Shown here: positions 33,081-44,623 of the stretch, one piece after another
Layout: each line of letters starts with the position of its first letter
Position numbering within the stretch: the first letter of the stretch is position 1
DNA from: Ophiocordyceps camponoti-saundersi (nom. inval.)
Taxonomy: Eukaryota; Ascomycota; Sordariomycetes; Hypocreales; Ophiocordycipitaceae
DNA length: 64,000 nucleotides
Assembly: GCA_003339415.1 (NCBI GenBank)
Contig: PDHQ01000019.1
Location: forward strand, 186,001 to 250,000
Direction: 5' to 3'
Program-made: the position numbers and the translations under genes
The notes under the pieces: generated by a model
The model's database searches: none
What the model saw: only the letters and a program-made list of their open reading frames with translations
What the model was told of the DNA's origin: nothing

Positions 33081-34388
33081 GATGTTTGGTGAGGAGGAGG
33101 GTTGGAGTTGTGAGTTGTAATGAGCGAAGTTGTGTATTGTCGACGTGTAGTTAGTTAGTTGCTTGGTAGGCAGTGAATTGTCGAGTTTCCAGAGCAGTTG
33201 CCGTGCTTCCTCTGGTCTTTATAGACCTCCATCTCTCCAAGTGTGTGTGAGTGTGTGTCTATACGGATACATGTGTAGCTTCATCTGAGTAGGACTCTTA
33301 CGCTGATAAACCCCCCACATAACGTACTGTTCACTCACATATGGATCCGTAGCCTTTCCTGATGCATGTAAACTCCCTAGAATATCACCATAAGCCCGAA
33401 CAGGGCGCAATACAGAGCCCGAAACAAGGGCCATAGTTAGAGCCTACACACACATATCCACATGCGTATAAACTTACATGCATACCGACTCGGTCTTCTC
33501 TTCTACCTCAGTCGGTGGAAATAGAACCATGCCATTCTTGAGCCGCAGTCTGGCTAGAAGTTGTGTCTGGTTAGGCAGCCGTCAAGTCAGCATCTTCTGT
33601 ATATGTGAGATGCTGTAGCAACTCACCTACTACGTGTAGGTTGTTCATTCGAACCTAGTGAATAGACCAATGCTGCTCGCTTCATAGCATGTGCTCTCGG
33701 CTGGCTACGTCTGGAACATCAAGATCGTCTTTCCCACTTGATCGGGCAGTATATCGTAACCTCACATGTACGTAAGAGGGCGCCTACGACTCGTGACCCT
33801 GTAGGGGCGATGCATATTGAGACTGCCTGCGGGCATAGATGCCAGTTCGGTGTTAAAGACCAATCTTTCCGGCATCTTCTTTCCCTCTTCCCACTTCAGG
33901 CAAGTTCTCAAGAGGCGTGAGAGAGACGAGGGTTTCCCTCCTACTAGGAGTCAAAGTTCTCGAGCGGTGTCTCGACCTACGCTCTGGCCACGCTTGTAGA
34001 CCCAAATAACCCAACCTGGTTACGTGTTACTCTCTATAGAAAGGAGACATGCAACCGGATACGTAAAGAAAAAGGGAGACGAAGCGGAGTTTAACAGACT
34101 TGGAAGGAAAGCTACAAAGCCAGGTTGCGGAGCCTGAACCATCCACACGACTGCTCACGACCCGGCAGCAAAGGGGTGGTGGGCAAGAAAGACGAGATTA
34201 GAATTGCCCGACCTTTACTGTCCTGTAGCTTCATCTCCATCTTTCGAGATGCTCCATATTCCTCCAGAACTTTTACCGTCTTAGCAGCGGCTCCCTCTCA
34301 ACACGCCTACTTACATCGGTAGCAAGCAGGCAGACAGCTCACGAGAGTCATAAAGGTCGAGAGCCACGGGGAAAAGAAGAAGCCTTGC
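33081..34388. other. Gene-poor region
   Basis: 1.3 kb holding the promoter of the CX3C gene (minus strand) and downstream sequence of the peroxidase gene. Frames here are short, lack introns that would extend them, and carry no motif I recognise. Confidence 0.5.
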
Positions 34389-35479
34389 TCAGAACTGACC
34401 CATGGCCCCAGGATAGGGGTCAAACATGCTCCGAATCACTCCATCCAACCTGGTGCATTCCTTGGAAACCACATGATGAATCTCCTTCAGTTTAGCCATC
34501 GGCTTCGACACGTCTTGGAAGAACTTGGCAAAGTGATTAGGAGCAACCAGCAACTGGAAAGCGACGGCAAAGCAAGCCGCGTTCCTCCCCTCCCCAATCG
34601 TCTCATCCCTGTAAGCGCCACGAGTGAAGTCTGCGATCCTAATCGGCGTGAAAGTATCGACCTTTCCTCTATTGCCGCCCAAGAGGTTGAACTTGGGGTA
34701 TTTCTCCGCCATGTAACGAGCATCTTTCGACAGAGCTCGAAAGCCAAACTCGTCTCCCACCGCCCTTCTGTACCAGTTGTCGGGGATACGCTCGTGGCCC
34801 GGGGTGTAGGAGAAGTTGCCGGGCTCGCCCTTGACGGAGAAGAAGGTCTTGAGAACGTCCCCGTTTAGGTAGCCTTCCGGGTACTCGGCTGACCTGTTGG
34901 ACATGAGTTGGTAGATGAAGATGTAGGCCGCTCTCTGTGCCGTGTTGCCAGCAAAGGGCCCGTAGAAGAAGTTGGGGTTGTTGTGGACGGATTCGTCCCA
35001 TCGTTGGGACCGGTATTCGGTTAGGGTTGAGCGGTCGTAGCCGTTTGGTCCTTGGGGCATGTTGAATAGATGCTGGAACTGGTCGATTTGAAGCTCGACG
35101 TTGTCACCGCTTTTGATTCGGGCGTCAGCGGCAAGATAGACATATAACACTTGCTCATTGCTCCTCTTGTTGTTCTCTCTCTCTCTCTCTCTCTCTCTTT
35201 CATGTGTGTATCAACAAGGGAAACTCACCATTGGTTTAAATCACATCTCGTCGCAGAAGCATCCGTCTCGTAAATGTTATGCGAACCAGCCAAACCCTGA
35301 GGCTTCCTCAACAACCCAAGCGACGGATCCAAATCTCCAGGAGGCGGACCGCCAATCGACCACCGAACCGAATCACCCGAGAAGACGGAGCCGATAGTTG
35401 CGAGAAAGCGAGCGAGATCGACGCTCAGACCGTAAACTGGCGAAACCACACAATGAGCCTTTGTCAACGAAGCAAGCAG

Positions 35480-35517
<38 letters not shown>

Positions 35518-35964
35518 CAGTTCCCTTCATACCTTCATTGGTAGCCTTCACAAAGTCCTGGATAGTCCCAACCCCATCTCGAGGGAGATAGCCATGATTC
35601 GCCAAGGCGTTTAACCCAGGACACATGCCTCGCATATCATCAGGACCCGGCGGCATCTGCAAAGCCATGGTCAACCTCTCGAACCAACTTCAACAACCTC
35701 CCCCATCCTCTCACCGCAACATACAAAAGCATGATCTCCACTAGTCGAGACAAGTTGCCTCTCAGCATCAAAGCCAACTTCCGACGACGAACTCGAAGAA
35801 GGCGACGGATTCGCAGAAGAAGATTCCGTCGCCATCTTTCCGTTGTACATGCTTGCTCGACGCTCAAGCTCGCCAGCTGAAAGATCTCTTCCGCTTAGAT
35901 GACGGAAAGCCAAAGCCTCTCGTTGGCCGAGTAGCGCGGCTATGAGCGCGGTCGTGATCCTCAT
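34389..35964 (-). CDS. Secreted heme-thiolate peroxidase (chloroperoxidase / unspecific peroxygenase family)
   Basis: Four exons, 35964-35725, 35656-35533, 35436-35229 and 35109-34389, give 430 residues. The start MRITTALIAALLGQREALAF is a signal peptide. GDHAF joins MPPGPDDMRGMCPGLNALANHGYLPRDG across the first intron; Cys92 in this block is the proximal heme ligand. GSHNIYETDASATR supplies the acid-base Glu near 178 and nearby Asp, corresponding to the EGD/EHD motif. The remaining exon (GDNVELQIDQFQ, NFFYGP, GNTAQRAAYIF, ERIPDNWYRR) fits the family. These enzymes use hydrogen peroxide to halogenate or oxygenate organic substrates outside the cell. Introns 2 and 3 carry complementary microsatellites (see findings). 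The last acceptor (AAAAG) is weak but keeps frame. Confidence 0.9.
35174..35198. repeat. CT microsatellite in peroxidase intron 3
   Basis: 25 nt of TC repeats on the plus strand, that is GA repeats in the pre-mRNA, inside the third intron (35228-35110). Confidence 0.9.
35484..35514. repeat. AG microsatellite in peroxidase intron 2
   Basis: 31 nt of AG repeats on the plus strand, that is CU repeats in the pre-mRNA, inside the second intron (35532-35437). Confidence 0.9.
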
Positions 35965-37007
35965 GCTGAAGAGACGGATAGCGGGACGCCCAGCTAAACG
36001 ACGAAGGAGAAGGGGAGGGTTGACAAGGGGGGGGGGGGGAAAGGTAATGTCGAGAGAGCAAAGGGCGTAATAGAAACCAAGGCGGGAGACACGCATTCCA
36101 TATATGAGCATGCTTCTTCTTCAAGCAAGTCTTAATAAAGGTGGCTGATACTCCTCTAGTCTATATCATCTCGCCAGATAGCGACTACGATGCTCCATCT
36201 GCCATCCCATCACAGCAAAGGCCCAAAAAGGCGCACCTACTTAATCATGTCTCAACAGCACGCTATCCAAGATCCTTCCTCATACCGGCTGAAGGCGAAA
36301 AAAAAAACTTAACCGAAACCTCAGGGCAGAAACATTCCTCCAAGCAGCGTGTTTTTTTTTTCCCCCAAGACAAAGTCGTCACAAGGATGATAAGTGCTTG
36401 TCTCAGTAGGTAAGTCAGGTCAGTTGTAAGTGTCACACGTGGGATCTCAGTTCCATCCAGTTCTTAGAGGAGGAAAGAAAAAAAATGAGTTCTCTTTAGA
36501 GAAGAGGTGAAGGCGACTGTGATGAGCCTATTTAGAAGAAGCTTATCATCCCTTGGAAAAAGGCAGTTCCGTCTTGATGATGAAGAGAATGTAACGATGG
36601 AAGGCAGTTCCATCTTGTTAATGAAGAGAATGTGACGATAAAAGGCAGTTGACGTATCTATTCATATCTACGCCCTGCTACACCAAAACCTTGTCATGAA
36701 GCCACCAAGCTTCTAAACCTCCCCTACGCAAAGGCATCTCTCTCTCTCTTCAATCAGGTTCCCATAACTCCAGCAGATCAGCCCCAACTTCCCTCATCTG
36801 AGAAAGGCATCTACTTACTTACTTACACACACAAGCAAGCACAAGAATCTCACACCCTAATAATGTTGATTTAAAGATTCATCCCTATTTCAAAATTCCC
36901 CTCAAGCCCAGCGGACATAAGAACATCCTCCCCCTCCCTATCCAAACCCCCCATCATCAAAGGACATACGCGACAGACCTTCTCTCCCCCTCCCCTGGCC
37001 CCCCTTT
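35965..37007. other. Intergenic region with poly-G and 41-bp tandem repeat
   Basis: About 1.04 kb. It holds the peroxidase promoter (with a G13 run at 36027-36039), a 41-bp tandem repeat at 36560-36650, and the 3' side of the ATPase gene. No gene is supported. Confidence 0.5.
36560..36650 (+). repeat. 41-bp tandem repeat, about 2.2 copies
   Basis: Copies start at 36560, 36601 and 36642, each beginning AAGGCAGTT; the first two share most of the remaining 32 bases (GAAGAGAATGT core). The third is truncated. Confidence 0.85.
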
Positions 37008-40000
37008 TCAAACACACGACCGCGACACAGGCCCCATCCCAACCCCAAACCTCCTCTTCATCGCCTTCCAAGCCTCGACCCCAATGACAAAAGTCGCCAG
37101 ACAACCGAGCACGACGCCCCATTCCCACGTGAGAGCCTCGTGCCGGAACACGTCCACGTTGATGACCGGCAGATACAAGACCGAGACCGTCATCCCGAGG
37201 CCGGCCACGACCGCCCACGCCAGCACCTTGTTACGCCACAGCGATCCGCAGTCGAGCATGCCGCGGTGCGAGCTCCGCACCTCCAGGGCCGTAACCAGGA
37301 GGAGCAGGCTCAGCGTCGCAAACGTCGCCCCCCTCGCCTTGTAGATCACGTCGCACCCTCCGCCCGTCTTGCTGTCGTTGCAGCCGCGCGGTAGCTGTCG
37401 GAAGCCCGGCTCCGAAGACCCGGCGTAGACCACCAGCATAAAGGCCCCGAGGCACAACGCCCCCATCAGAGTCCCGTACGCGAACTGGTCCCGCACCAGG
37501 TCTGGCGTAAAGATGCCGTGACGGGGACTCCTCGGCGGCCGCTCCATGATGTCGGCGTTCGCCTTCTCCAGGCCCAGGCCGAGGGCGACGGGGGACGACA
37601 TGACCAGGTTCGCCCACAGAATCTCCAGCGGCGATAGGGGAAATACGAAACTGCCGCCTTCATCTTGGAACACGAGCCCGAGCAGCAGTAGTATCACCTG
37701 AGCCAGGTTGCAGATCAGCAGATGTAGGAGAAACTGCATGCTCGAGTTAGCAACTCGTCTTCCCAGTTACCAACGGTTTCCATCTAGCCAGGTGTACCTT
37801 TTGAATGTTGTGCGTGAGCCGTCTGCCTTCGCGGATGCCCGTCACGATCGAGGCAAAGTTGTCGTCCGCCAGCACCATGTCCGCTGCCTCCTTGGCCACG
37901 TCGCTGCCCCGATTTCCCATGGCGATACCCACGTTGGCCTGCTTCAGCGCCGGCGAGTCGTTGATACCGTCGCCCGTCATCACGCAAAAGGCCCCCCGTC
38001 GATGCAGCGCCTGGATGACGCGCACCTTTGTGAGCGGGCTGCAGCGGGCGATGACGGCCGGCAGCGACTTCATGTCGTCGATTTCCTTGTCGCAGAGGCC
38101 GTCAAAGGTCGACGCCAACATGACGGTGCCCCGCGGCCCGGACGGGTCCCTGGAGAGGATGCCGACATCGTAAGCCACCGACGTCGCCGTCTTGATGTGA
38201 TCCCCCGTCAACATGTGCACGGCGATGCCGGCCTTCCTACATTGTTGCACCGCCGCCGCCGTCTCAGGTCGAGGCGGATCGTAGAGGCCGACCAGCCCGA
38301 GGAAGCGCAGTCTTTGCTCGACCTCGGCCCTCTCGACCGAACCGTCCTCCGTCATCACCCTGTCAGCAACGCAGAGCACACGCAAGCCGCTGGTGGCCAG
38401 ATCGCCAGCCTTGTCATAAATGGCCGCCTTGAGTTCTTCGGTCTCGTCCAGGAGAGGCACTACCGACTCGACGGCGCCCTTGGTGTGTAACCTGCGGCCC
38501 GGCTCCGATTCGTAATCGCACACGACGCTCATCAGCTTGCGTATCGAGTTGAACGGGTACTCGGCCGACGGGCTCTCGATGGGCGAACCAGCCCGGCCGA
38601 AGCGCATGGCAAAGACCCGGAGCGCCACCTCAGTCGGCTCGCCGACGGCCCCCCACTGAGACGAACCAGAGGCCGAAGTGGCGCTGTTCGAGTCCGTCTC
38701 CGTTCCATCCTTGCTATCCGTCACCATTGCGTGGTTGCAAGCGGCAATGGTGTTGAGGAAGACTTCGAAGCAGCTGCCCGCCAGCGAACCCGACCACGAG
38801 ACGCTGCCGCTGGCTGGGTCGTACGGGTTGGTAGACCCTTCCACGGTGCCCGTCAGCCCTTCTCGGAGCCACACGACGCGGACCATCATGCGTCCCTGGG
38901 TGATGGTGCCGGTCTTGTCGGAGCAAATGTTTGTGACGCCCCCGAGAGCCTCGAGGCAAGGCATCCGGCGCACAATCACGTTTCCCTTGGCCATGGCTTT
39001 CGATGCCACCGCCATGGTGACGGTAAGCACTGCCAGCAGCGACTCGGGAATCACAGCCACGCCCACGCAAATGCCGTAGATGAGGACGTCGGTCTCGAGC
39101 TGCCATCGATGTATGGAGAAGACGATGATGATGAGCAAAAAGGCCAACGCAAACAAGAGGATAGCGAACTTGCTGAGCGCCACCTGCAGGGGAGTACCGT
39201 CGAGGCCCAGGATGCTGCGAAGACATCTTCGGACGCTGCTCGGGGCTCTGGCCATGCGGACATCCCCGGAGTAGCCGCCGGGCACGCTGCGGCAGCGCAG
39301 CATCCGGGCAATGCGGCCCATCTCGGTATCCTCACCGGTGGCCACGACGATGCCGGTGGCGCGTCCACAGCTGACAGAACTGCCGGCGAATGCGAGGTTC
39401 GTGCGGTCGGCGATGGGCATCTCATCGTCTGTAAACACGACGTGCGGCGCCTTGGCCACAGCCGTCGACTCACCTGTGAGGGGAGCTTCGTCCATCAACA
39501 TGTTGATGCCCTGGACGAGGCGCAGGTCAGCGGGGACGACATCTCCGGTGGCGAGCGAGACGACATCGCCGACGACGAGCGACGGGGCCTGTATCTTCTG
39601 GCTCCGACCGCCGCGGACAACCTTGCACTGCGGCGTCGACAGGGCGTACAGGGCCTGGATGGTTTGTTCGGCGCGGTAGTCTTGGGCCATCCTGGTACGC
39701 GTCAGTGCCCAGGGAATCAGCGGCAAAGGAGGCGTCACTCTCGCACCCAACGGCTATGTTGAGAACGATGACGGCTGCGACAACACCGGCTTCGATGTAG
39801 TCTCCTATAGCTGCCGACAGGCCAGCAACAAACATGAGCACCGCTGTCAGGGCGTTGGCAACCTGACGAACGAGCAGTTGCCAAATCGACACGGCCGACG
39901 CCGGGCCGATGGTGTTTTCGCCATCACGATAGAGGCGAGCAGCCGCCTCCTCATCACTCAAGCCATGTCGAGCGTCAGTCTCAAGTTGAGTAGCGACGGC

Positions 40001-40162
40001 CTCGACGGGCAAAGTGTGGGCGCATTGTGGCTTCTTTATGGCCACGTTTGGCAGCCCTTCCGCGGACGATGGCTTTTCGCTATGGGAGACGGCGGACTTG
40101 GATTTTGCTGGGGAGTCTTTGGTCAGACTTGTAGTCGCATTGGTCCTGTCGGGTCCTCTCAT
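37008..40162 (-). CDS. P-type cation ATPase, ENA-like (type IID Na+/K+ efflux)
   Basis: Three exons, 40162-39747, 39691-37798 and 37733-37008, give 1,011 residues; both introns are GT-AG and in phase. The N-terminal part has SIWQLLVRQVANALTAVLMF and VVAAVIVLNIAVG before MAQDYRAEQTIQAL. LTGES follows, then helix 4 GVAVIPESLLAVLTVTMA. The phosphorylation motif is ICSDKTGTITQG (Asp near 394), and the hinge motif is MTGDGINDSPALK (near 714). The third exon adds the C-terminal membrane helices, starting FLLHLLICNLAQVILLLL. Order, RNVIVRR-like linker and length match fungal ENA pumps that expel Na+ or K+ at the plasma membrane. A Ca2+/Na,K-ATPase-like assignment is less likely. The window sequence is unreliable upstream of its promoter because of the gap. 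Confidence 0.92.
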
Positions 40163-40487
40163 CGAAAGGGTGTTGGGGCAAAAGGAGGCGTTTCGTGTCG
40201 GTAAGAAATGAAGGGTCGCTATCGCCGTTGAAGAAGCTGCTATCGAGACGAGAGACGGAGAAACGGCGACAAGAGATCAGGCGGTATTAGTATTTCTTTG
40301 CCGGCGACATCCGTGCTGCGATATTGGCTAGGACGAGGTTGGACGAGCGAGAGAAGCAGCTGAGCCGTTAAAAAGTACCTCTATTTTGATTTATGAAACC
40401 CCTCCTCGCAGGCACATGCAGTGGCGGAGTGATAGCAACAACAAGAGAAGGCCCAGATCGAGGAAGGGGCTGGGCAAACCGAGAAAA

Positions 40488-40522
<35 letters not shown>
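40488..40522 (+). repeat. Poly-G tract (35 nt) left of assembly gap
   Basis: Uninterrupted G35, probably a low-complexity or sequencing-limited end of a contig. Confidence 0.85.
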
Positions 40523-40598
40523 CTGGAAAGCCCCGCTTTTCTCCGGGCCGTCGGGTGGCTCCTTTTCGTTTCGCCCCGGTAGCTGCGGCCCCTCCCTC

Positions 40599-40608
40599 NN
40601 NNNNNNNN
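40599..40608. other. Assembly gap (10 N)
   Basis: Ten unresolved bases; ten N is often a placeholder rather than a measured length. Confidence 0.98.
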
Positions 40609-40649
40609 CACCAGACTCACACAACACACCGCCGGACGGGCACAGGGCG

Positions 40650-40652
<3 letters not shown>

Positions 40653-40688
<36 letters not shown>
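40653..40688 (+). repeat. Poly-G tract (36 nt) right of assembly gap
   Basis: Uninterrupted G36 about 45 bp after the gap, of the same kind as the left tract. Confidence 0.85.
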
Positions 40689-40689
<1 letters not shown>

Positions 40690-41322
40690 GTCGTGGCGGA
40701 CCTTCGATACGCCTTCCTTTCTCCGTGCTCTGCAGGGCATCAGTTGAGTTCGCCCGGTCAGCTTAGTGCATCACTCCGCAGTGGAAGGTGTCATGATAAC
40801 AAGGAGATATCTCCCAGTCATGCGTCGCTGGCTCCGCAGACTGCATCTCGTAGTTGACAACTCCGGCAGAATAGCACGCGCGGTGACGTGAAGCCTCAGG
40901 CTTAAGCATCCAAGGAGGGTATGAAGGTTCCCGGTGCTAACGTGCGCTAATTATGCCGCGGAGAGGTTTGATAAAGTTTGGTCCCGCGAGACGTCGATTA
41001 TGAGGTGCTGCGAGGGTGATTATATACACTCTATCCTGTGCCCTAACAGTCTCGTGACAGTCTCTGAAGCGGCATCCTCCGCTATGACTGGTAGATCTGC
41101 TCATCTTTCTGTGAGACTGGTTCTGCGATAGATGCTTTCCGTCTTGTCAGAAGAGTGTTCACTCGGGAAATTCGCATGCAGGGCAGCGAACCACGACTGA
41201 CATGTGGCAGGGGGTCATCCAATGACAGCGTTGACCGGTTCATGGGAGTTGACCGTTTCGTAGCCGTGACCGTTTGATGGGAGAGCAAGTGAGGACGACG
41301 CAGAGATGCCGATCGAGAAATC

Positions 41323-42840
41323 CTAGCCCAACAAGTTAATGTATGGCTCCGGCCACTTGCCCCATATCAGAGGTCGATCGCCCAGCCGCCCGCCCACCGG
41401 AGCCAGCAACTTCATCTTGCGTCGCTCCTCATCCACGTCGGACACGTAGACAAAGCCAACAACACTGGCCGCTCGCACCACCTCGGGCGCGTCCTTGGCG
41501 GAGGCGTGCATAACAGCCAGTGTCCAATGCTCCATAACGGAGCTCGGCTCCTCTCGTACAAGGCTGTCCTGGCCGAGTATCGAGTCTGGTGTACGTTAGC
41601 AACCAGGCAGACCCTAGAAAATTGCCGGGAGCACGAACATTCAGGTGCTTTATACACGACGAGGCTGTCAAAGTCGACTTGCTGAATCTGCGGACTCAGT
41701 GCTCGACCTGCGCCGCCAAAGAAATACTCCTTTATGACCTGCTCTCGCGCGTGTTCCAGAAAAGCGTCATCCCTCTCAACGACACCCTCAAACCGATCAA
41801 GTAATATGACGTGGATAGGCTCGCCGAGGCTGGTTTTCTCCGAAGCAAATCGCCTCGTAAGCTCGGCGTTCATTCTAGTAGAGCCAATGACCACGACGAT
41901 ATTTACTACGGGAACGTTAGCCAGTCAAAATAAAGGTTGGCTGCGCACGCACGCACTAGATAACTCGTCGACTATGTGGGCAATGAGGTCCAGCCCGATC
42001 TTGCTCTTCTCACTGACGCGCATGGTATCGACAATGACGCCGGAACTGCGGACATCAACGTCGGCACTGAGACGACCACTGACGGCGGTGCCGACGCAGC
42101 CGACCAGTTCCCGGTAAAGTTCTGCATCGTCTTCAGGCGAAGCGCGGCCGTACATGTAGACGAGAGGAAGCTTGGCCGGAACGCCACTGGGACCGCTCGT
42201 CGGAGTGCTGCCCCATCCGTCGACAGCTTCAGGGTCGAGGACGGTGGCGAGGACGGCAGCGCTCAAGGTCCCGGGCAAAGACAGCATGGCCTCACGAGGA
42301 TCCGCGTTGACAGCGACAGGCTGGTAGCCCTGCTTGGTAGCATAGCTAGCAAGAGTCCGCACCATGGTAGTTTTGCCCGTGTTAGGCGGGCCAGCGACGA
42401 GTACGCGCGGTCCTTCACGGTTTAAAGCAGCGGCCGCGGATCGCATAGAGTTGAGAAACGCATGCAAGTTGAGGACGGCATTGGCAGGATTGTCCGCCGG
42501 CGCCGCGTACTCGGCCACGAAGTCATCGTCACACCTGCCGTCGACCTCGAGCTCACAGCCGTGCCACGTCAAGATCTTGGACTTGACGCCCGAGAAATTG
42601 TAGGCCTTTCGCGGAGCCAGTTCCACGCCGTCCTTCTCGGCCCTCCCTGATAATACCTTTAAGGTGATTGATTTCCCTGCTGCCACCTCGAAGCGCCATT
42701 CCCATCCCGGCTTAAGGAGGCTGATGGTGCGCGTCGACGACGCGACAGACTGTCGAGGTTTGCTTTCAGTTCTCACAGGCGAAATAGAGGGGATCAACGC
42801 CTACCTGAGCCGGAATCTGCCCGAGGCCTGGAATCGACAT
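41323..42840 (-). CDS. CLP1: Clp1-like mRNA 3'-end processing factor / polynucleotide kinase family
   Basis: Four exons, 42840-42805, 42749-41957, 41905-41639 and 41585-41323, give 452 residues. The 12-codon first exon encodes MSIPGLGQIPAQ, the expected Clp1 start. The N-terminal beta domain follows (TISLLKPGWEWRFEV, GVELAPRKAYNFSGVKSKIL). The Walker A motif VAGPPNTGKTT lies near 130-138, and the central kinase-like domain extends to VDELS. The C-terminal domain contains VVYKAPEYSILGQDSLVREE and ends GKWPEPYINLLG. Clp1 is a nuclear subunit of cleavage factor IA; it tethers Pcf11 and, in fungi, binds ATP without proven kinase activity. It is divergent from the BTB gene. Confidence 0.95.
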
Positions 42841-43602
42841 GACACCGAAAAGTTGTCAGCTGCTTCGTGAAGGAGGTCGTCGTCGTCATGGGTGTGTATT
42901 TTTTTTTTCCGTTCAACTCCCATGCTGTGTGGTCACGTGCTCGGTTCAACACCTGTGAATCAGACCTCCTCCCAACAGTCGCAGCAATCTTCAGCACTCG
43001 ACTCCTACCGTCTGGCCTCTCGTAATTACCGTTTCCACAAAAACCCTGACCGGATGAAAGTGTCGAACTGTCTTTACTATTCGTCTCTTGTCTGTGCATC
43101 TCTGTTTGCCCTCGCTATGGGGGCTGAGATGGAGGAAATATCCATGAATTAGACCTGCTACAGGATCCAACTGGAAAGATCAACTTCAGTATCAGCTATA
43201 TGGAATACGGCCAAGACGGTGGATTCCCTCTCTCGCAATGTACATACGAATATTCTGATCGTCGAGTAGGTAGCTACAGGCACTGCTGTCCGTCTCTCTC
43301 AGTCCTTACTCCTCTTACTCCCCAACAGCACTCGTTCAGTTGATTTCCATGTTCACACTCCCAAATCTACAGCCTGTAAAAGGCCTATACTTCTGTTTGC
43401 CTTGCTTTCAAGGCCTCACCCATCACGTGCCATAAACCAGTAGCCCATCTCTTTCTCCCAAAACGCCCCTCGATTTTTTCTCTCTCTCCTGATTTCGATT
43501 TTTTTTCTTCCTCATCAAGATTTCCATCTTCGAAATCTCCATCCTCCATCATTGAAAATCATCTGCCTTCCACATTCTATCAACACTCTGCATCTATCAA
43601 TC
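42841..43602. promoter_or_regulatory. Divergent promoter region, CLP1 / BTB gene
   Basis: 760 bp between divergent starts, with T-rich and CT-rich blocks (43440-43560) before the BTB start, typical of fungal leaders. No gene is supported. Confidence 0.5.
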
Positions 43603-44623
43603 ATGGCTACCAACAGCGCCCTCGTTGTCTTGGCTAACTTGATGAAGACGGGAGCCAATTCTGACCTTGTTTTCGAATGCAACGGCCACGAGTTCAAAGT
43701 TCACAGGCTCGTTGTACTCGACCAGTCTCCCGTCGTCAAGGCTGCCCTCTCGCCTTACTGGAAGGTGGGATTACCCCTTCTAACTGACAGACTGTTTCTT
43801 CCCTCTCGTCTACTGACATTGTTTCTAGGAGGGTCAGGGCAACACCATCGACATGAACGCCTTCGATCCTCAGACGGTCGGAAGACTTGTTCAGTATCTC
43901 TACACTGGAGACTACAGCGAGTCCGATGACGACTACAGAAACATTGATATTGGAAAAGGTATGATGCCCCTTCTTTGCGTCGCTTTTTGTGTGGCCAACC
44001 AGCTAATGCCTAAAATCCAAGCTTCGCCTGCGACCGATTCCAAGTCGCCTCCCCCCGTTCGGGTTCCGACCCCTAAAGCTTTGAGCACTCACATTAAAGT
44101 CAATGCCATCGGTGATTATTACGCCATCACCAAGCTCATGTCGCTTGCAAACTCCAAGATCACGGATCTTTTCCCGAAAGTACGCAAGGGGGTGGTGTTC
44201 TGTAACGTGGAACCCCCTGCCTGGGTCATGGGTCTTCCCAGCGCTGCCAAGCTGGCCATCGAGTCGACGGGCGACATGCAGCTACTCGAGATCATCGCTG
44301 CGGAGACGGCGGCCAACATTTCCGCCTTGACCGTTTCCGACGACCTCAAGAACATGGAAGACATGTCCGACTTTGCATTCAAGGTCATCAAGAACTGCGC
44401 CGTGGAAATTCAACGCCACGTCAGACTCAACATCGCACTCGGAAATCAGTGCGCCCGTCACGTTCAGAAGATTGCTGAACTCGAGAAGAAGATCACGGAG
44501 GGAGAGGCAAGGGAGAAACTCAACAACAAGACGATTGAGGGACTGAACGAACGCCTTCTTACTGGGCAGAGCCTTTTTGGTCCGCAGAAGAAGAGAAAGA
44601 CTACTGGATCGGGCTACTATTGA
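43603..44623 (+). CDS. BTB/POZ domain protein
   Basis: Three exons, 43603-43764, 43829-43958 and 44022-44623, give 297 residues; both introns are GT-AG. Residues about 17-85 form a BTB/POZ fold (NSDLVFECNGHEFKVHRLVV, then SPVVKAAL and VGRLVQYLYTGDY across the introns). A Pro/Ser linker and a helical region (KALSTHIKVNAIGDYYAITK) follow, as in the common fungal BTB family. The C-terminal 60 residues are a probable coiled coil ending in a basic KKRKTT, which could be a nuclear signal. BTB proteins dimerise and can serve as Cullin-3 adaptors; no MATH, Kelch or zinc finger is present, so the role is open. The start at 43603 is the first ATG in frame. Confidence 0.88.

Larger units (their letters stand above)
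40163..41322. other. Intergenic region with assembly gap and poly-G tracts
   Basis: 1.16 kb containing the ATPase promoter and downstream sequence of CLP1. Ten N at 40599-40608 mark an assembly gap. G tracts of 35 nt (40488-40522) and 36 nt (40653-40688) flank it, so the sequence and true length between about 40480 and 40690 are uncertain. No gene is supported outside the gap. Confidence 0.8.

Noticed and set aside
38731..39762. 343-codon plus-strand frame antisense to the P-type ATPase
   Set aside because: A shadow of a strongly conserved coding exon; GC-rich genes lack antisense stops by chance.
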